64,000 nucleotides of DNA from Diprion similis (Eukaryota > Arthropoda > Insecta > Hymenoptera > Diprionidae). Both the position numbers and the translations under genes were made by a program. Where the stretch lies: the NCBI RefSeq assembly GCF_021155765.1, contig NC_060108.1:11257425-11321424 (forward strand), in the 5' to 3' direction. The stretch's first letter is position 1, and each line of letters opens with the position of its first letter. Positions 14,301 through 30,039 of the stretch are shown here, in pieces. Below the pieces are notes generated by a model. That model saw only the letters and a program-made list of their open reading frames with translations. It was not told the DNA's origin and ran no database searches.

Positions 14301-17300
14301 TTTGACTTATTGATGAACTAACAAAATGAATATAAAAAATTGTTACGACTTAATATATTTAGCTCTGAAACAAGATATTCCATCAACTCAAAGCTCTCAT
14401 ATCCAGGGTGGCGAGGTTGGATATTAAGTATAGTAATAAGTAGAAGGAAAATTTCGATACTCTATAGCTACTCGGACAACTTCTACTCAAACATGGTAAA
14501 AATTAGTGAAAGAATAGCGAAAAAATCTGAAATGATTCGTGGAGGTAATTTACGCCTGAATCAGTAGAATGACGAAAAGAAAGTTTTTATTACATCGATT
14601 AAATTTAGAAATATAACGATTTTTTACTTTTATGAATTTTTTTTCGGATTCTTGGATGTGGACCCTCGCTCTTAATTTATTTCACATAAGAGATCTTACG
14701 GTAATGGATACCCATATTTTTTTTCATCAGGATCCGTCGATTCAGTCTTGAGATAAAAAATCGAATGGATAAAACGTCACTTTTTACCCCCCGTCGAGGG
14801 TGGAGGTGGTTACTGAGGTATGAACCACTGAGCACATGTTTTTCTAACCTAAAAAACGTTTCTGAATGGATAGTTTAAAAATCCGGAGACCGTGGCATTT
14901 GGCATCTCCAAATCCAACCATCGATTCCCTTCAAGTAAAAATCCATGAAAAATTCTTTCAGCTCATTAAACACTATTTATTCTGATTTTTAACACTTTCA
15001 GAGCTCTTTCATCGTTGAACAAATAACAGCCATTCGATATTTTCAAAGCTTGTACAAACACACGTGGGCAATTTCATCTCGAACTCTCCATCAACTATAA
15101 CCCGTGACCTTTCTGGCACGGTGAATGGTGAATGGTCTTGGAGTTGAGCGGGATAGGATCCCAAGCATAAGTCAGAGGATATAACGTACATACATACCGT
15201 ATTTGAGATATTTGATAACCGCGTAAAGCACGGGGCGCGTGGTTATACACGTGTGTGAAAGCTCAGGGTATAATTTATGAGGTAATACAAAGCGAAGGAC
15301 CGATGAATATAAAACAAGCCTCGGGAAAACTTATGGTGTACAAATGCGATTTATGCTCATACACCGATAAAGAATACTGTCACAGGGTGAAATTCACACG
15401 TGATATCAGCTATAGATACACGCTGCAAGGACGAGATCCTGGAGGCTGTCCCCCCTCTCATTCCCGACCTCGACCCGCGTCGATATATATCGACGGACCT
15501 CTTGCAACCCTTTAAAATGGACCGTAATTTTCAGACGAACATTTATTTCCCTTTTCTTCAGGCCGTTATTCGCTATCTCGATCAGCCCGTGAAAAAGGAA
15601 ACAATTTAAACTTGTCAGAATATATTGAACTTTAACGCCATTCTTTGGTTATATACGCAGATTTACTTTTTCACGAGGATTAGACGAAGTGCCATTTCAC
15701 ATTTTCGATCTCTTCATGATTTGCAATATTTTCGCATTCCGAAAATTGATCGAGCCTACTCGAACTACTTATTCAGAAAAAAATGGACGTTAAAAAAATA
15801 CGTGAAAATATAGAAGAGTTGGAAAGTCTCGCTTAAGCTAATCGTCTAGTCACGTGTACCTAAAAAAAAGTTACGTTTTACAAAAAAATTTAAAAAAGAA
15901 CTCAGTTTCAAATGTAAATGTAACTACTTTACAGAAATAACTTTATGCTGTAATTTTTTACCCAAAAATCCGCATCGATTATACGATTCTGATTAACAAT
16001 AAATCATTTTATTCGTAAATTAATTCCCCATAGATAATAATCTATGTTAAATTTTTTATAGATCTAATATAAATTATAAAAATTCTAAATATCAATTTTT
16101 CATCCCCACCCGACAAGTTTAAGAAAAATATTTTAATTTATTAATTTATGGACAAAATAAACTATTCGTTACCAAAATTGGACGAACGAAAAAGAGATTT
16201 AAAAAAAAAGAAGTAGTAGAATATAATGTTATTTTTTTAACATTGTTAATGACAGGGTGTTTACAGTTGGAATTATAGTATTTGAAATTTTTTACATTTT
16301 ATTTAACTTGATCAACGTGAGTTTCATTTTTTCAGCCTTTGTTGCGTCATTTTTTTAATTCGACAAATTTTTTAGCGAACGTTCTATACATCCTCAAACA
16401 TAATGTCTGTTAACAGTTTCTAACAGTGGAAAGAAATCGTTTCATTTTCGCAAGGGTTTCGATCACTCTAAAAGGAGCGGTGAAGGTGAGGTTTTAAAAT
16501 CCTCGACGATGTCTTTCGGGGGTTTCGTTCAGCATCGCGATAGCAAGTGACGAACGGATTTCATCTTACTTTCGTCAAAGTGATTTGTCCTCAAGTCTGG
16601 GCGATATTTTTTTCTGATCGAATTGCACTCGAAGATGTCTTTTTTCTTTGAGGCTCTGATTTATTCGTCGGATAAAAAACTACGGACATCCCATACCTCC
16701 TTAGGACTTTGCACTTGTTTTCCGAATTGAAAAATACGACTCATTACCAGTCACGTTGACATTTGTCCTAACTAAGTTGCAAAAATGTTTTTTTGGTGAT
16801 TATTTTTCACTTCCCGTTTCTCTGTTTGCAGAGAAATAATGAATGCTGACTCCAAAAATGAAAAATTTAGTTTTCACTAAGTCTCCACTTTTTCAAGTTT
16901 AAAGAATCACCTTCGAGTATTTTCAGTTGTCCTACGAGTTACCGGATCTCAATGATCCTGATCTCAATCGACGTGGCTTTTCTAAACTTAGAACTTTGAC
17001 TTTGGCTTTGACCGGTTCAGTCCTTTTTTAAATAGTTAAATAACAAAAGAAGATTTTCGAGTCACTAATCACGAATCTAAGGTCAGATTTTCAAAATTTA
17101 AATTTGACGTATTTGTGTTGAAATACTGGCAAATTGGTGCAATTTGAAATTCAAAATGGTGATCCAATATGATGTAAAAAAATTTGAAAATATTCCAATA
17201 CTGGTAGAAATTGGTAAGCGAAGATTTTTTCTGTCATCGTTAACGAATCCAAAGTTAAACTTCCAAAATTTGTAATAACGGATCCATAATGGTTATTAAA

Positions 17301-20300
17301 AATACAAAAAATCGTCATATTTTCATACAATATGGTATCCAAGGGCTTAAAAATTATTAATCACGAATCTGAATTACTATTTCGAAATTCGAATTAGATA
17401 CTTTTTTTTTCTTCTCTATGAACTTGGAACTTGTAGTGTGAAAACGGTGAGTTCGAGGGCTGGCTAATGGCCAGTCTAAAGCCGCTCGTTAATTGAAATT
17501 TTAACCACTTGCTGTCGCATATACTTTAACTTGAGGCACGCGTCTACAATCTTCTCAAGCTCTTTACCATCAGGCGCTTAACGTTTCTTGTCTGTTTTAG
17601 TTTATGTACTCAATTACGGAATTATGGACGCGTCCTCGCGTCTTGACTGAAGTGAACGTTTTTCCGAGCTCGTCTCTCGCCGCTAATATTTTGTCTACCG
17701 TCGATGAATTTTGATCGAATATAAAAACGATATTTTACAATATTTTCAAAAATTGGAAAGCCTAATTCTTCGCACAAGGCTGAGTAGAAAAATTGTTTTT
17801 TTTTTTTTTTTTTTCAAACATTCAAGACATCTTAAAACTAACCGTAATCAGTGAATCGTGAAAGACGCAAAAACCATTCTTTGCATTCATAATTGCATGC
17901 AATATAAATTTCGATTTTGAAATGCCTGACAAAAGGCGAGTAAAAAGAAGTATTAAAAAATGTCCATTTCGTTTCTGGAAAAATTTGAAATTTTATTTAA
18001 TTTCCTTTTTTAATAATCGGTATTATAAAATTTAAAAAAAAATGTCCATTATTATTAATTCCATTAAAAAATGGAAGTATTAAAAAATGTCGATTTCGTT
18101 TCTAGAAAAATTTGAAATGTTTTCTAATTTACTTTTTTAATAATCGGCATCAAAGACTGTAAAGTTGGACACGCCTGAGGCCGGATTAACTGAAGATAAA
18201 ATGAAATCACCGAACCGGCGCCCGTCTAAGAAAAGATTCGTACTTCTGTTCCAAACCGAGTTCGGCTGCCCTTACGAGGCAAGAATTCGTCAGTGCCGAA
18301 AATAACCGGCGTCGTTGCTACTAACTGACGAGTCTTGCCTGCGTTCCGAATGTTCGCATAACTTTAATAAAGTTACGCCCAGCCTCGTCCGGCATAGTTT
18401 ACAAACATCGAAGATCACGATATGGAAAATTGTTTACATAAACGTCACATCAGGGCAAGGACTGATCGAGAGACACATCTTTTGGATCATTGGATCGAAT
18501 ATAATTTCGTCGAGGAAGTTTATTTTAAACATTGATGTAACTGGCGCCAGCTGTATTGACTGGTTTATTGTTTATTCAATAATTATTACGTGCATAAACA
18601 ATTGCGTTTTATTGAAGGCTCAAATCGAGCATTGAGATTATTCGGGCTCATCGTCTTCCTGGGTGTGACTTTGATAAGCGAATATGATCGAAAGATGATT
18701 TATTCGATTAGTTATTATTGTTTTTAATTTTTCTTGATTGGTTCAAGGAATTAATATCGCGATACCGAAGGTCGATCAAATTTTTGTACGGAAGAAAATC
18801 GATTCAGAATTTTTCTAGTTAGTGATAAAAAAAGAAGGAGAAAAAACGTTGCGGTACTTGAGTAAGAAATTCGACGGTAAAATCGTTTGTAAAACCTTTC
18901 AAGTGGTCGTTTTAAATTGTTTTAATATTTGTAACGATATTACGTAGAATGAAGAACAAGTAATTCAAATTTATGCGCTTTGAGTAAATACTAAAGCTTT
19001 CCAAAGAGCTTCATAAATATAACTTTTCCGGTAGAATGAACGTAATAATTTTCTCTCCCTTAGGAAAGACGCCGAGGCAAGCAGTGAGTCTAGATTCCTC
19101 GTATAAATTTGAAATCATTTCAATTCGGCCATGTTTTGAATCTAACAAACGTAAATCGGACTCGTTAAACAGTATAACTGAAAATTCGATTCTAATATTT
19201 CTTGGTTTTGGGAAATTCAATAAATCTTCGAATCCGGAAATCCTGACTGGAATCACAAGAAACTATCTATAACGCATCTTATTTCTGGACTTATATCGAA
19301 CCGATTCGCATTAATGAACGAATTTTAGGTGTATTGTGCCATTATTCGTTCTATCATTATTTCGATTACGTTTAAAATTCGTTGTATTTTGCCATATATT
19401 TATTGTACAGAATTTAAGCTTTCCAGCAATTTAGAATCAGTAATTTTAAAAGTAATTAAAGACTTGTCTTAGATAATCATTAATAATCGTTATCACGAGG
19501 CGTATTTTAAATAGGATGTGAATTATGGATGAATGATTCTTTTTTTTTTACTTCTTACAATTCGATTTATCAACCTTTACACAAATTTCTCCGTTTGCCT
19601 TTTCTCAAATTTTTTAAATAAACATACATCGATATTTCAACATTTTTCGCATTACTGGTGTTCCTTATTTATTGAATCATTCAATTTCCCTATATCTACG
19701 TAAATTACAATAAATTATAATACATTTTTCACTTGTATTATATTATTATATATTATTATATAATTGTAAATTATAATGTAAGATGGCTAGTTGTTACTGA
19801 GTCGAAATTTAGAATCTAATTTTGATCGCAAGTCGAAATATTGGATAAGTTTAGGCTGAAGGTAGGATTTTTATTTATAAACCTCTTCAACCTTTCAAAC
19901 GTACTGCAATTTAATGTATAAATTAATTTCAGAATCTTGTATTTATATTAACTGAAAGCTTCTTTCGTTGAAACGGTTTCTGTCTTCCCAAGAACGTTGA
20001 ATAAAATGGCGTTAAAATATGTTTAATCGTTTACTGAGAGCATCAAAGTACATTTTGGTACTTCAATTTTTAGGAATTGGAGATTCAATGCACGATTTCT
20101 AGGTTCAGTTTCCTTCAAAGTAGGTTAATATGAAACTTATTGTTAGTTAAATTTCGACTTAGATAATTATCCTGATATCCTACAATAACGACTGCCAATT
20201 CACAACGATCGATACTATCAACCGTCTCCACGTGATCAAAACCGGTTTCCGGTTTCCGAGTTTCTTCTTTCCAACCTTTTTTCTCTCTTTTCATTTTCCT

Positions 20301-21140
20301 ATCCACTTAGCTGTATACTCATCCGTAAGATTCTATTCCCTGCTTGAGATTCCGCTATATAATTACTCCATGGTTCAGAAGACTGTCGTGCATTCCAGGA
20401 CACACTCGACTTGGCATGGCGGAAAAAATCCTGAACATTTTATTACTAACAAGGAACATCAGTTTGGTATCCCCCTCTGATTTCGTTGAGACTCATGTAT
20501 GTTGTAGAACATTGAAAACTAAGAGACAAGTTTTTTTTTTTTTTTTTTTTTTTTTTTTATCTGCAGAAAAATGGTTTAGAGGGGTCAAAACGACCCCCAA
20601 AGATGAGAATTAAATGGGGTGATCTCTTGAGGTACTTCGTGTATTTCAATGAAACCAACACTAAAATGTTTTTTTAATGAATAGAAAAACTTCAGCGTTA
20701 ATTTCATTAAAATCCATCATTCAATCCTTTGGGGATCGTTTTCACCCTTGAAACCATTTTTCCGCAGATAAAAAAAATACGTGTCTCTTAGTTTTCAATG
20801 TTCTAGAACATACATAAGTCTCAACGAAATCAGAGAGGGACAACAAACTAATATTCCTTGTTTAAACTAATTATGGCAATTTAGTTGGTAGCAGATGCTC
20901 AGTAATATTTCAGTTAATTCAGTTTCAATCAATTAATTAATTAATTTATATTCACGCTTACAATTTTATGCACCAAAAATCATGAATTTTAGTACGTTTA
21001 ATTTTCTTTTCCTCCATTTCGAAAACAAGACTTTATAAATCCTTAATTATTATGTCAGTAAACACATTGTGGACAGAATTGACGGTAATTGATGTAAATT
21101 ATATAAAAATTGTGTACTACATATATATATACAGTTGAAC

Positions 21141-21193
<53 letters not shown>

Positions 21194-23797
21194 AGTTCAA
21201 CAAATTTTTTATCTCGATCTCATCAAACACGCATCAAGCCTGAACTCAGTCTCCAATAGAATTTACTCATCGCGATGTATTCATTGCACAGAGTTGATAC
21301 GAGTGAGTGAGCGTAGAACGCCGAGCCTCAGTTTCTATTGACAAAAAAAAACATGAGTACCAACTTGATAAAAGAGAAGCAAAAAAAAGATGATATTCTA
21401 AGAAGTGTGAGCGATGCTTCAAGGCAAAGTATTGAAATTATTTCACGGTTCGCCAGTTTCGATAGAGACCAGATACGACGGGTATTACGATAGAGACTCG
21501 AATGGCTGTAGAAACCAGCTATCTCCCACTTTTCTTGCACACTATGTATATACATATATATTAGGCTGGCGCAAAAAAACCGACTATTTTTTTTTTTTTT
21601 TTTTTTTTCCAAGTCTCGTGTGACAAAATGTTAGTTTTTGATGTTTTAAGAGCCCACTCCAAAGGATGGCTCAAAAAAAAAAAAGTTTTAAGAGGTCGTT
21701 CCAAATTTTTTAAAATGTCAAAAGTCGTCAAGCAATTAAATTAAAAAAATTATATTTTCAGTATTTTGTTTGATTTTTAATTCATGTCGTGGTGTATTGT
21801 TATCGATTCTTTCTTACTAAATCAAAGAAAAAAGATTTATGAAATTTTAATATGAATATTAAAAGGTCGCTCGAAAAGATCTAAAGAAATGCACCAAAAG
21901 ATTGAAAAAAAATTATGAGCGACCTTTCAAAATTCAAATTTTGAACTGAAACTTTCGGAAACTTATTTTTTTTTTTTTTGTCTATAAAATTATACCATAA
22001 CGAGAAATAAAATGAAAAAGAAATCGATTTTTGACAATTTCTGACGTTTTAAAAAATGTGGAGCGACCTCTTGAAATTTTTTTTTTCGAACTGTACTTTG
22101 GAATGGGCTCTTAAAACATCAAAAACTAACATTTTGTCACACGAGGCTCGGAAAAAAAAAAATAGTCGGTTTTTTTCCGCCACCCTAATATATATAATAT
22201 ATATGTGTGTGTATTCAGAGAAGGAAGGAGAAAGAAGAACAAATAAAAACGACAAAGAAAAACTTCGATACAGATGTTGCGTATAAAGGATGCGTGCTGT
22301 GTGATAGCTTGCGAGTAATTTTTATCATTCGAGATACTACATTGGACGTAAATGGATGCCCGAAGGGGGCGGAGAGGGAGAGGGAGAGGGGGGGGGGTTA
22401 CAGTTTTACAGGCAAGAGCAATTCTATGATACAGAAATTTTCCTGCCTGCTTGTGCGTCAAATATTAGCGAAGAAACAGGATATCATTGATATATAATGC
22501 ATGCGTGTAAAAGTAAATGTTGCATATTTGATTGTCGAAACTATCTATTACTGAAAATTTATCAAGTTCCTGATTTCTGGGAATATTTACTTCAGTTTCG
22601 AGGGTAAAATGGCCGCTTTGGTTGCGGTGAAAAAGCTTGTCTAGATGATTTGTGTGACGGAATATCGACTTTGAGAATGAAGAGAATGGATGATCTGACA
22701 ATCGAAAGTTGGGAAAAGAGAAAATACCGTTTCAAAAATATCCTACGAGGCTGTATTTCATGCGCTAATCATATTGGTGGTGAGGATTAATAAAACAAGA
22801 TCCTGGCTATGCAGATATTTAGTGGAAATTAATCTGGAAGGATTCGGATAATGCAAACTGAAGTATCAACAATTGGAAGAATTGTTTTATAATTGGAACG
22901 TTAGAAGTTAATCAACTCCGGTATATTGATCAGATTCTGATCATATTTGTACAGTCATTTTACTCGCTGATTAGATTCCCAAAAATTGTTTAAAAAATAT
23001 TTAAGGAATTTTAGATCCCACACTACAGTTACGATGCGGTAATGTAAAATTATTGACGAATAACGTCTGACGTAACACGACGATACAAATATATTTTTAT
23101 CCACTTTGGAGATAAGTATTTGTGGAAAAAGAATTTATGAAATTTTTGGGAATCTTCATTATGAATGAAATAAGTTAAAAAACGTTATGATTAGATTAAA
23201 AAAAAAAAAAACACCAAAGTTTAATCATTCTGTATCTTCTTTCCTCAAATTGTTTATATATATATATTAACTTATCTCAGTCGAATCTAATCTGATTCAT
23301 TTTTATCATGTAATAGAGAAGTTGATTCATTCGTGCTCACTATCATTGATTTTTTGATCGGTTATTTCCTCTTTCCGAAATTTTCATTCCAACGGCCCAG
23401 CCGATTCATCCTTAACCATTTGACTAAGTAATAAAGAATCAAATGAATACATTTACTGTTTTTTTTTTTTTTTAATGATTTTCTAGTACACGTCAAATGT
23501 AATGAGCTTAAAAACTTGGAATCAAATTTATTGTGAACATGTGTAAGACGTAAGGAAAATCACATTAGAAAAATTGTGACGCTAATTGTTTTTGATAATT
23601 AATCGACTTAACCTTCATCCTATTTTAATGATTCCAAAAGTCAGATAATTTTCAAGTTCTTGAAAGAAATATTCTTGGTATTTGCAAAGAGAAGAAGGAA
23701 GAACGAACATGCATTTCGAATCTTCTTCCAGACTCGTTGAAATTAGATCGTTACATGTACAGCTGCGACACTTTAATTAAGGAACGTACGTGTCTAG

Positions 23798-23859
<62 letters not shown>

Positions 23860-26800
23860 CGGATAACTTGTGTACTTTAGCGATCGGGAGTGAACGAAAC
23901 TCGGAACGAACTCTTTTCCTCCAGTAATTACGAAAGCTACTTGAAATGAGCTGAAACAAGAATAGTTTTTATACCATCAAGAGAAAGTTCTTTCCACAAT
24001 TTGTGTCTGGACTACTCAAGCTTGTTTGTATCACGTACCTACAACTTACTCGAGGTAATTGTTCAGGAAAATGTTTCTATATTGTTCATCGTGAAGAGAT
24101 TTTAAGATCTTGTTTTAACCAACAATAAAACATTGCCAAGTTGCAGGCGTTTTGAGACTGTCGAAATTTGAAATCAGCATGAAATGAGAAAATAAATAAG
24201 CAATAAAATAATAATTCCACTTTCAATATAAGAAAGGTTAATCTAATTAACCTTTTACTAATTAGTGTGATTATATTTTATTTTTTTGTTTTTAATTCTA
24301 CTCAATTTATAACACAAAAATTTATCCACTTTCCTTGAAGACGAAGAAAGTCTGATTGTTACAAGGTTTCTTCTACTTATCAACGAAATCTGGATAATTT
24401 TGATAAATTTGTTGATTAATTTGTTAATCCCTCTGCGTTTCCAACATATGAGAACATAATTCGACGTATAATTTTCCGCTCGACACGACGATCAAGTTAT
24501 TTTCCATCTATCGATATAGATTTTTAAAAGAATAACGATAATTCCCTCGAACGACGACCGGAAGTTTATCGAACAAATTGATCACCTGATTCGCCGAATG
24601 ATCCAAAGTGCGTGATTATATCGCAGGTCCATTAAGATTGAGTGCATAATTTGATGAACTTGTTGAACCATTGATATCGGTAGAACGACCTCGATAAGCT
24701 GCACTCGCGCGTTGTGAATGAGCTTTTGTTTACTACGAGAGTGTAGAGAGAGAGAGAGAGAGAGAGAAAGAGATGGGGGGGAGAGAAAAGAGGGCCGTTT
24801 CCTCACGTGCTTTATGAATTTTTCATCAACGACGTGATTTCGGATTATGACATTGAGGCAGATCGTCTTCATAGGCGCTTGTATCTATGTCCATCAATTT
24901 TCAACCGACGTGTGTATAGAATGCTCGTAAATCAAGGGCGAGATATATACTGGCGTTTGAAAAACTAACGCACGACGTTTTTCTAACAGCATATATATAT
25001 ATATATATAAAGCTGAATATCACGTGAACGTGACGTGCTAAATATATAAAATAGCTAGTCATTCAGTTACAAGAATATCTGAAAATTAGTTCTTGATATG
25101 AGAAAACTAGATTTTTAATTGAGTTGAGAAATAATTTTATGTAAGAAGTGTAATTGCGTCAGTTTCTATCCGTCGAAGTTGATTGTTTTTGTTCAACTTC
25201 AATAGATATAATTCTGCTGCCGCAAATGTGCTTGTAAGCAATTTAATGAGATTTATAAGTTATTTGACAGTTTTATTTTATTGATAAAGAGTATAATTCC
25301 TTCTCATCGTCATTGATAATATTTCTATGTTTGGTTAAGTTGGTTTACTGATAATAAAAGGGAAGTTGCGTAAAAGAATTTTTTTATCAAGCGATTAAGG
25401 CCAAGATCGAATGCTGTCTGCCAAAATAAATAAATAAATAAATAAATAAAACTACCAAGCTTTGTATTTGCCGAATAATACACTCGTTGGCGTACTGTGA
25501 ATGATGAATGATTACTGAATTCATCGAAATCAACGTTTTTAAATTACTTCATTCGCACGACATCTTATTTTTACTATTTTTGATAATACAAAAGACGTTC
25601 CGGCACAAAAGAAGTGAAACTTGTTCAGAATACTGTAACTAAAATTTAAAGAAAATTTTCCAGGATCAAATACAACGTATTCACAAATTGTTTTTTTTAA
25701 AATGTGTGTGATTTTATGTGGAATGACTCATATACATATACAATATTTTAAAACTTAGGAAAATTTTTAGTCCGAAATAAATTTATAGTTCATCGTGATC
25801 TCGTTCCAGCAAACAAAAACAAACAAAAAAAAAAAAAAAAAAAAAAAAAAAACAAATGATATTTTAGACAAAAGCCATTTGCTCCAGAACATAAATTATT
25901 TTTCTCATACATATTGACAGATAATCAATGATTAATTCAACACTGATAGAATTAAAGAATGAATTGAAAATTAGAAAATTGTTGAAAAAAAGTTTTTATT
26001 CTACCCAAGAAATTTTTCATTTTTCACATTATGGTAATGTGATGATGAATTTGTTCGATATAAAAACAACTTGTACTCGGTGCGCAAAAGCCATAAAAAA
26101 TAATTAGCAACTTTGGTGTTCCGTCGTTTGATCCTAATTGTAGGATATCGAACATTCAACAAAAATAAACATTTTATTATAAATAAACATAATATTATTC
26201 ACAGCTTATACAAGCAAATTTTTTCATCTACAGAATAGCTTTTGACACCTTCATATTTAAATGTCACCATAGAGTTAATTTTACCGTAATGTACACAGAT
26301 TTGTTTTTCACACACACACAACAAGACGAGTATCTACATGTATACGAATGATCGTTGAAAAGTTGATGGTCGCTTCTAATAATAAGCGGAATAATAATTA
26401 GGTACTGAGTTAACGAGTTGTCACAATTTCTATAAAGATGCAAATTCACGTTTCGCGGTATCAGGAATTGGATATGCGCGCATTATATAACTCGTAAGTA
26501 GCTGACATTTTGCCAGGAATTTCAAAATTATTTTTAAATTTGCATCCTTGCAAAAATCTTTCCGTAAACTAGCGTGCCTATAACGTTATTCCAAATTTCT
26601 CGAAAATTTAATTCTTCCTCTCGTGGATCACGCGTTTAAGGCGTGAATCAAGTTTAACTCGTTTTTTTATGATCAATTTTTTAGTTCTTTACTCTTAATT
26701 ATTTATCCATTGAAGCTGAATTCTCGCATCAGAGAAAATTGTGCAAAAGAAAAAACTTAAAATTGTTTGCTACTAAAACCAGCAGATTGAACAATTTTAA

Positions 26801-29800
26801 ATTCTATGTTTTTTAGGAGTAATTGAATTGTTAAACAATAACGAGAATAGCAACGTTGATTAAAACGGTTTTTCTGCACTCCAAAACCCTGTGACTTACA
26901 GTGGTCGTGGGTATCAGGTTGATTCTAAATTTTGAAAATCCTTCTAGTTCTAGAAATATCCGGAGTTTCATTAAAATGTAAAATGCATCGAGCTTTGTAT
27001 AGTAGATTCATATATTTTTTCCCGTTTTTATCAACGAGGCCATTGAGAAATTATCGAAAATCCAAAATTCAAATTTCCTTGCACAACTGACTCTTGAAAA
27101 ACATTTTCCGTTGAACGTAAATTCTATAAAAATTATAAATTTATAACGACTTTCGTCGGTGATAAATTTTCCAAGTGTATAATAATCACAAAAGACAACG
27201 ACCAAGTTGTTTTACACATTTCTCAACTATATCTGTGAGAAATTAGGCACTCTATGAAAAACAAACAGTGAGAATCCCTTGATTGACGTGCCGAATAGAG
27301 ATCAGACAGACGCGTATCGACTAACAGTAAAATGTTAGATAACTAATGATAAGACGCGATAGTAACTCGGATTGTAATAGCGCTCAACGAGCACACAAAA
27401 CTGTTATCTGCTTTTTTTCTTGCTTTTTTTTAACACCATGAGTTCACATTCCCATAAATGAAACGTATTTTGCGGCTTCTTTATAAACAGCAACTCTAAG
27501 GAAAAAATTATATTTTTATTAATAAATGAAGAATTTTCAAGCAAAATACTGTTGACGTTACGAGATAATTTCTTACAAGTATTTACCGCAAGATAACAAA
27601 TTTGTCAGACATGAGATTTTCGGGTTGTTGCAACATTCGATCTGTTATAGGTTTAGTCGACTACAAGTTGTACTCGAAAAGACATTTATCATCTAAAAAA
27701 GTAATCGTAATAAAAAATGGACGCCACATATACATGTTAAATTTTTTGATTATGCAACTCTGTATAATATAAAGCCACATGAAATCAATTTTCATTTTGA
27801 GTAAAAAATGTGAAAATAGTTACAGACTGTCTAAAATAATTCCGACTACAGAGACTCAGCTGTAATTAATATGAATTTTGAATTATTGTTTATTTGCGAT
27901 GATTGAAGTTTCACTTCCTTCGTTTTCATTTGCTCCAGAAATTTTTATATCTTCTCATTGGACATATTTTATTACAAATTTTTTTAAACTTGTTTAAATA
28001 CTAGACGTTTTTTCCCTCAAATCAAAAATATCGATTCGCAGCTGTTTCGATATCTGCATGAGTGATGTCGAATGCGAAAAGTACCAAACCGCAAATTTGA
28101 TCATTTGATTCTCCTTTACTCTTACCCGCTATTATTAGTTGATCTTAGATTCTTGGCTCCGAGCCAAAAGTATTCTGTATAAACTCTCGACTCAATTGCC
28201 AGCGAACAATCTGTTTTTATGCACACAATTTCTCGACCTCTGTCCGATCGCTCAACTTCAGGCTATATTAATTCCCTAAACTTTTGCAACAAAAGAACTT
28301 TATTTTTGCGATGTTTTTCCTATTTTCAGTTTCGTAGATAAGGTAAGATCTGAATAAAAGAAAAAAAAAAAGTTCACTCGAGTTCTTAGGGTTAAATAAA
28401 AAATTGTATTAGATTAAACGAATAATTTTCAATTCCACAAACTTTGATATCAAATTTCTTTCCCAGCATTAAAAGCGAAACGAAGAAATTAAACGATCTA
28501 TTCCTTTTTCAAGATTCCTATTTTATATATATTTCTAGGCCACATAAGGCCTGAAAGGTGAGAATGTAAAGCTTAGTTTGTACTTTCCAGCTGTCCATAT
28601 ACCCGAAGGCAGTGTTTACCGAGTAAATTAACAGTTCAGTCGTTCAATTTACATTTGTAGATGTATCACATGTAGGTGATGCAGGGTCGAGTACGATGTG
28701 AATGGAATTCCCTAAAATCTTGTTACGACATACTTGAAACCGGAAAGTTGGTTGACGGGTGAACAGAGGGAGAAGGAGAGAGAGTGAGAGAGAGAGATGA
28801 AGAATGAGTCCCGTTCGATAACCCCAAATCAACATATATAGTACTGCACGCGGTTTGGATCGAGCCTTGCAAGCACGTGATTCCGTGGAAATTGTGATCG
28901 ATTTTTCTTCCATTTTCGTACCTTAAGGTCGTTCGGACATTAGAGAAATTTGAAGATAAAAAGCTGAATTTTCGAAATGTTATTAATCGTGATAAATACG
29001 TATGAAAGAATTTTTTTAGAACGATCTGATGTGTAGTTTTTGTGTAATTAATTATTTAAAGTTGGATATTTAAAATGTGGTCTTTAGGAATTGTTGTGTT
29101 AAATGCGTGATTTTGATACAATTTGTGAAAATGAAAATACAATTAACTGTAATTTATGAAAATCTATTCTCCTAGGTTATAAGAAAAAGTATGAAAAACT
29201 TATTTTAACGTGTAGTTTTGTGAATATTTTAATTCAAATAATCGGAAAATTCACAAAAATTTCTGGTGAAAATGTGGCAACGATGGATAAAAAAACTTGC
29301 AATTTTTTAATTCGATCATTCAATCACGCGTTTTTGTTCATTTTTTATAATTCTTCTCTTTTAAAATAGTCCGTTGTGTCGAAACTGCGTTGTTTCATTA
29401 CTCATGTTGTAAATTTATAAATAAAATTTAACTAAACACTAGCAACAACGACATAAACTGCCAGATGTGCTGTCAACAGATCTAATTTTTGCGAAAAAAT
29501 ACTCCAGTCAAATGACATTTATTTATTATTTTTAGCGAATGAATAATAAATTAATCCGTTTAGAAGTAATTTTCGGTAACATTTAAATTCAAGTTAATAA
29601 TTTACGTGTTCACAATTGTTAAGTCAGTAAAAAAACGAAAGTGTGGAAGCGATTTTCGGTCAAGTTATTCCGTCATCTGCCAAATTTCATCACGAAATAT
29701 CGTTCAAAAGAAACTGTTTTCGGAAAATCTAAAAGCTTGTTGAGCTTACTTTTTATCAAGCTGTCAATAATAATCGGTAATATAATCATCAGCTTATTGT

Positions 29801-30001
29801 TAAACCTTCTGAAGCTCGTTTCAATTGGTTAAAAATCAATGATAAGTACAATTAAATAAACGAACAAACATAAATTAAAAAAAAAAAGTTCGATCATTGA
29901 TCAGTTTCTGTAATTTAGAAAACGGAGAAAATTGTTAAGTAATTATTTAACCAAATCCTGCGATTTCTTTGCAATAAAATTAAATCTCTTAAAAACGAAT
30001 G

Positions 30002-30039
<38 letters not shown>

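Noticed and set aside
18201..18305. 34-codon plus ORF MKSPNRRPSKKRFVLLF
   Set aside because: Too short to support alone, with no donor, partner exon or known peptide family.
22126..22497. Overlapping ORFs of 96 and 111 codons on both strands
   Set aside because: They read through the MITE arm, microsatellite and G/A-rich tract; low-complexity translation and no family.
28644..28913. 89-codon minus ATG ORF starting MEEKSITISTESR
   Set aside because: Half of it is a CT-repeat translation (LSLSLSL); no splice context or family.
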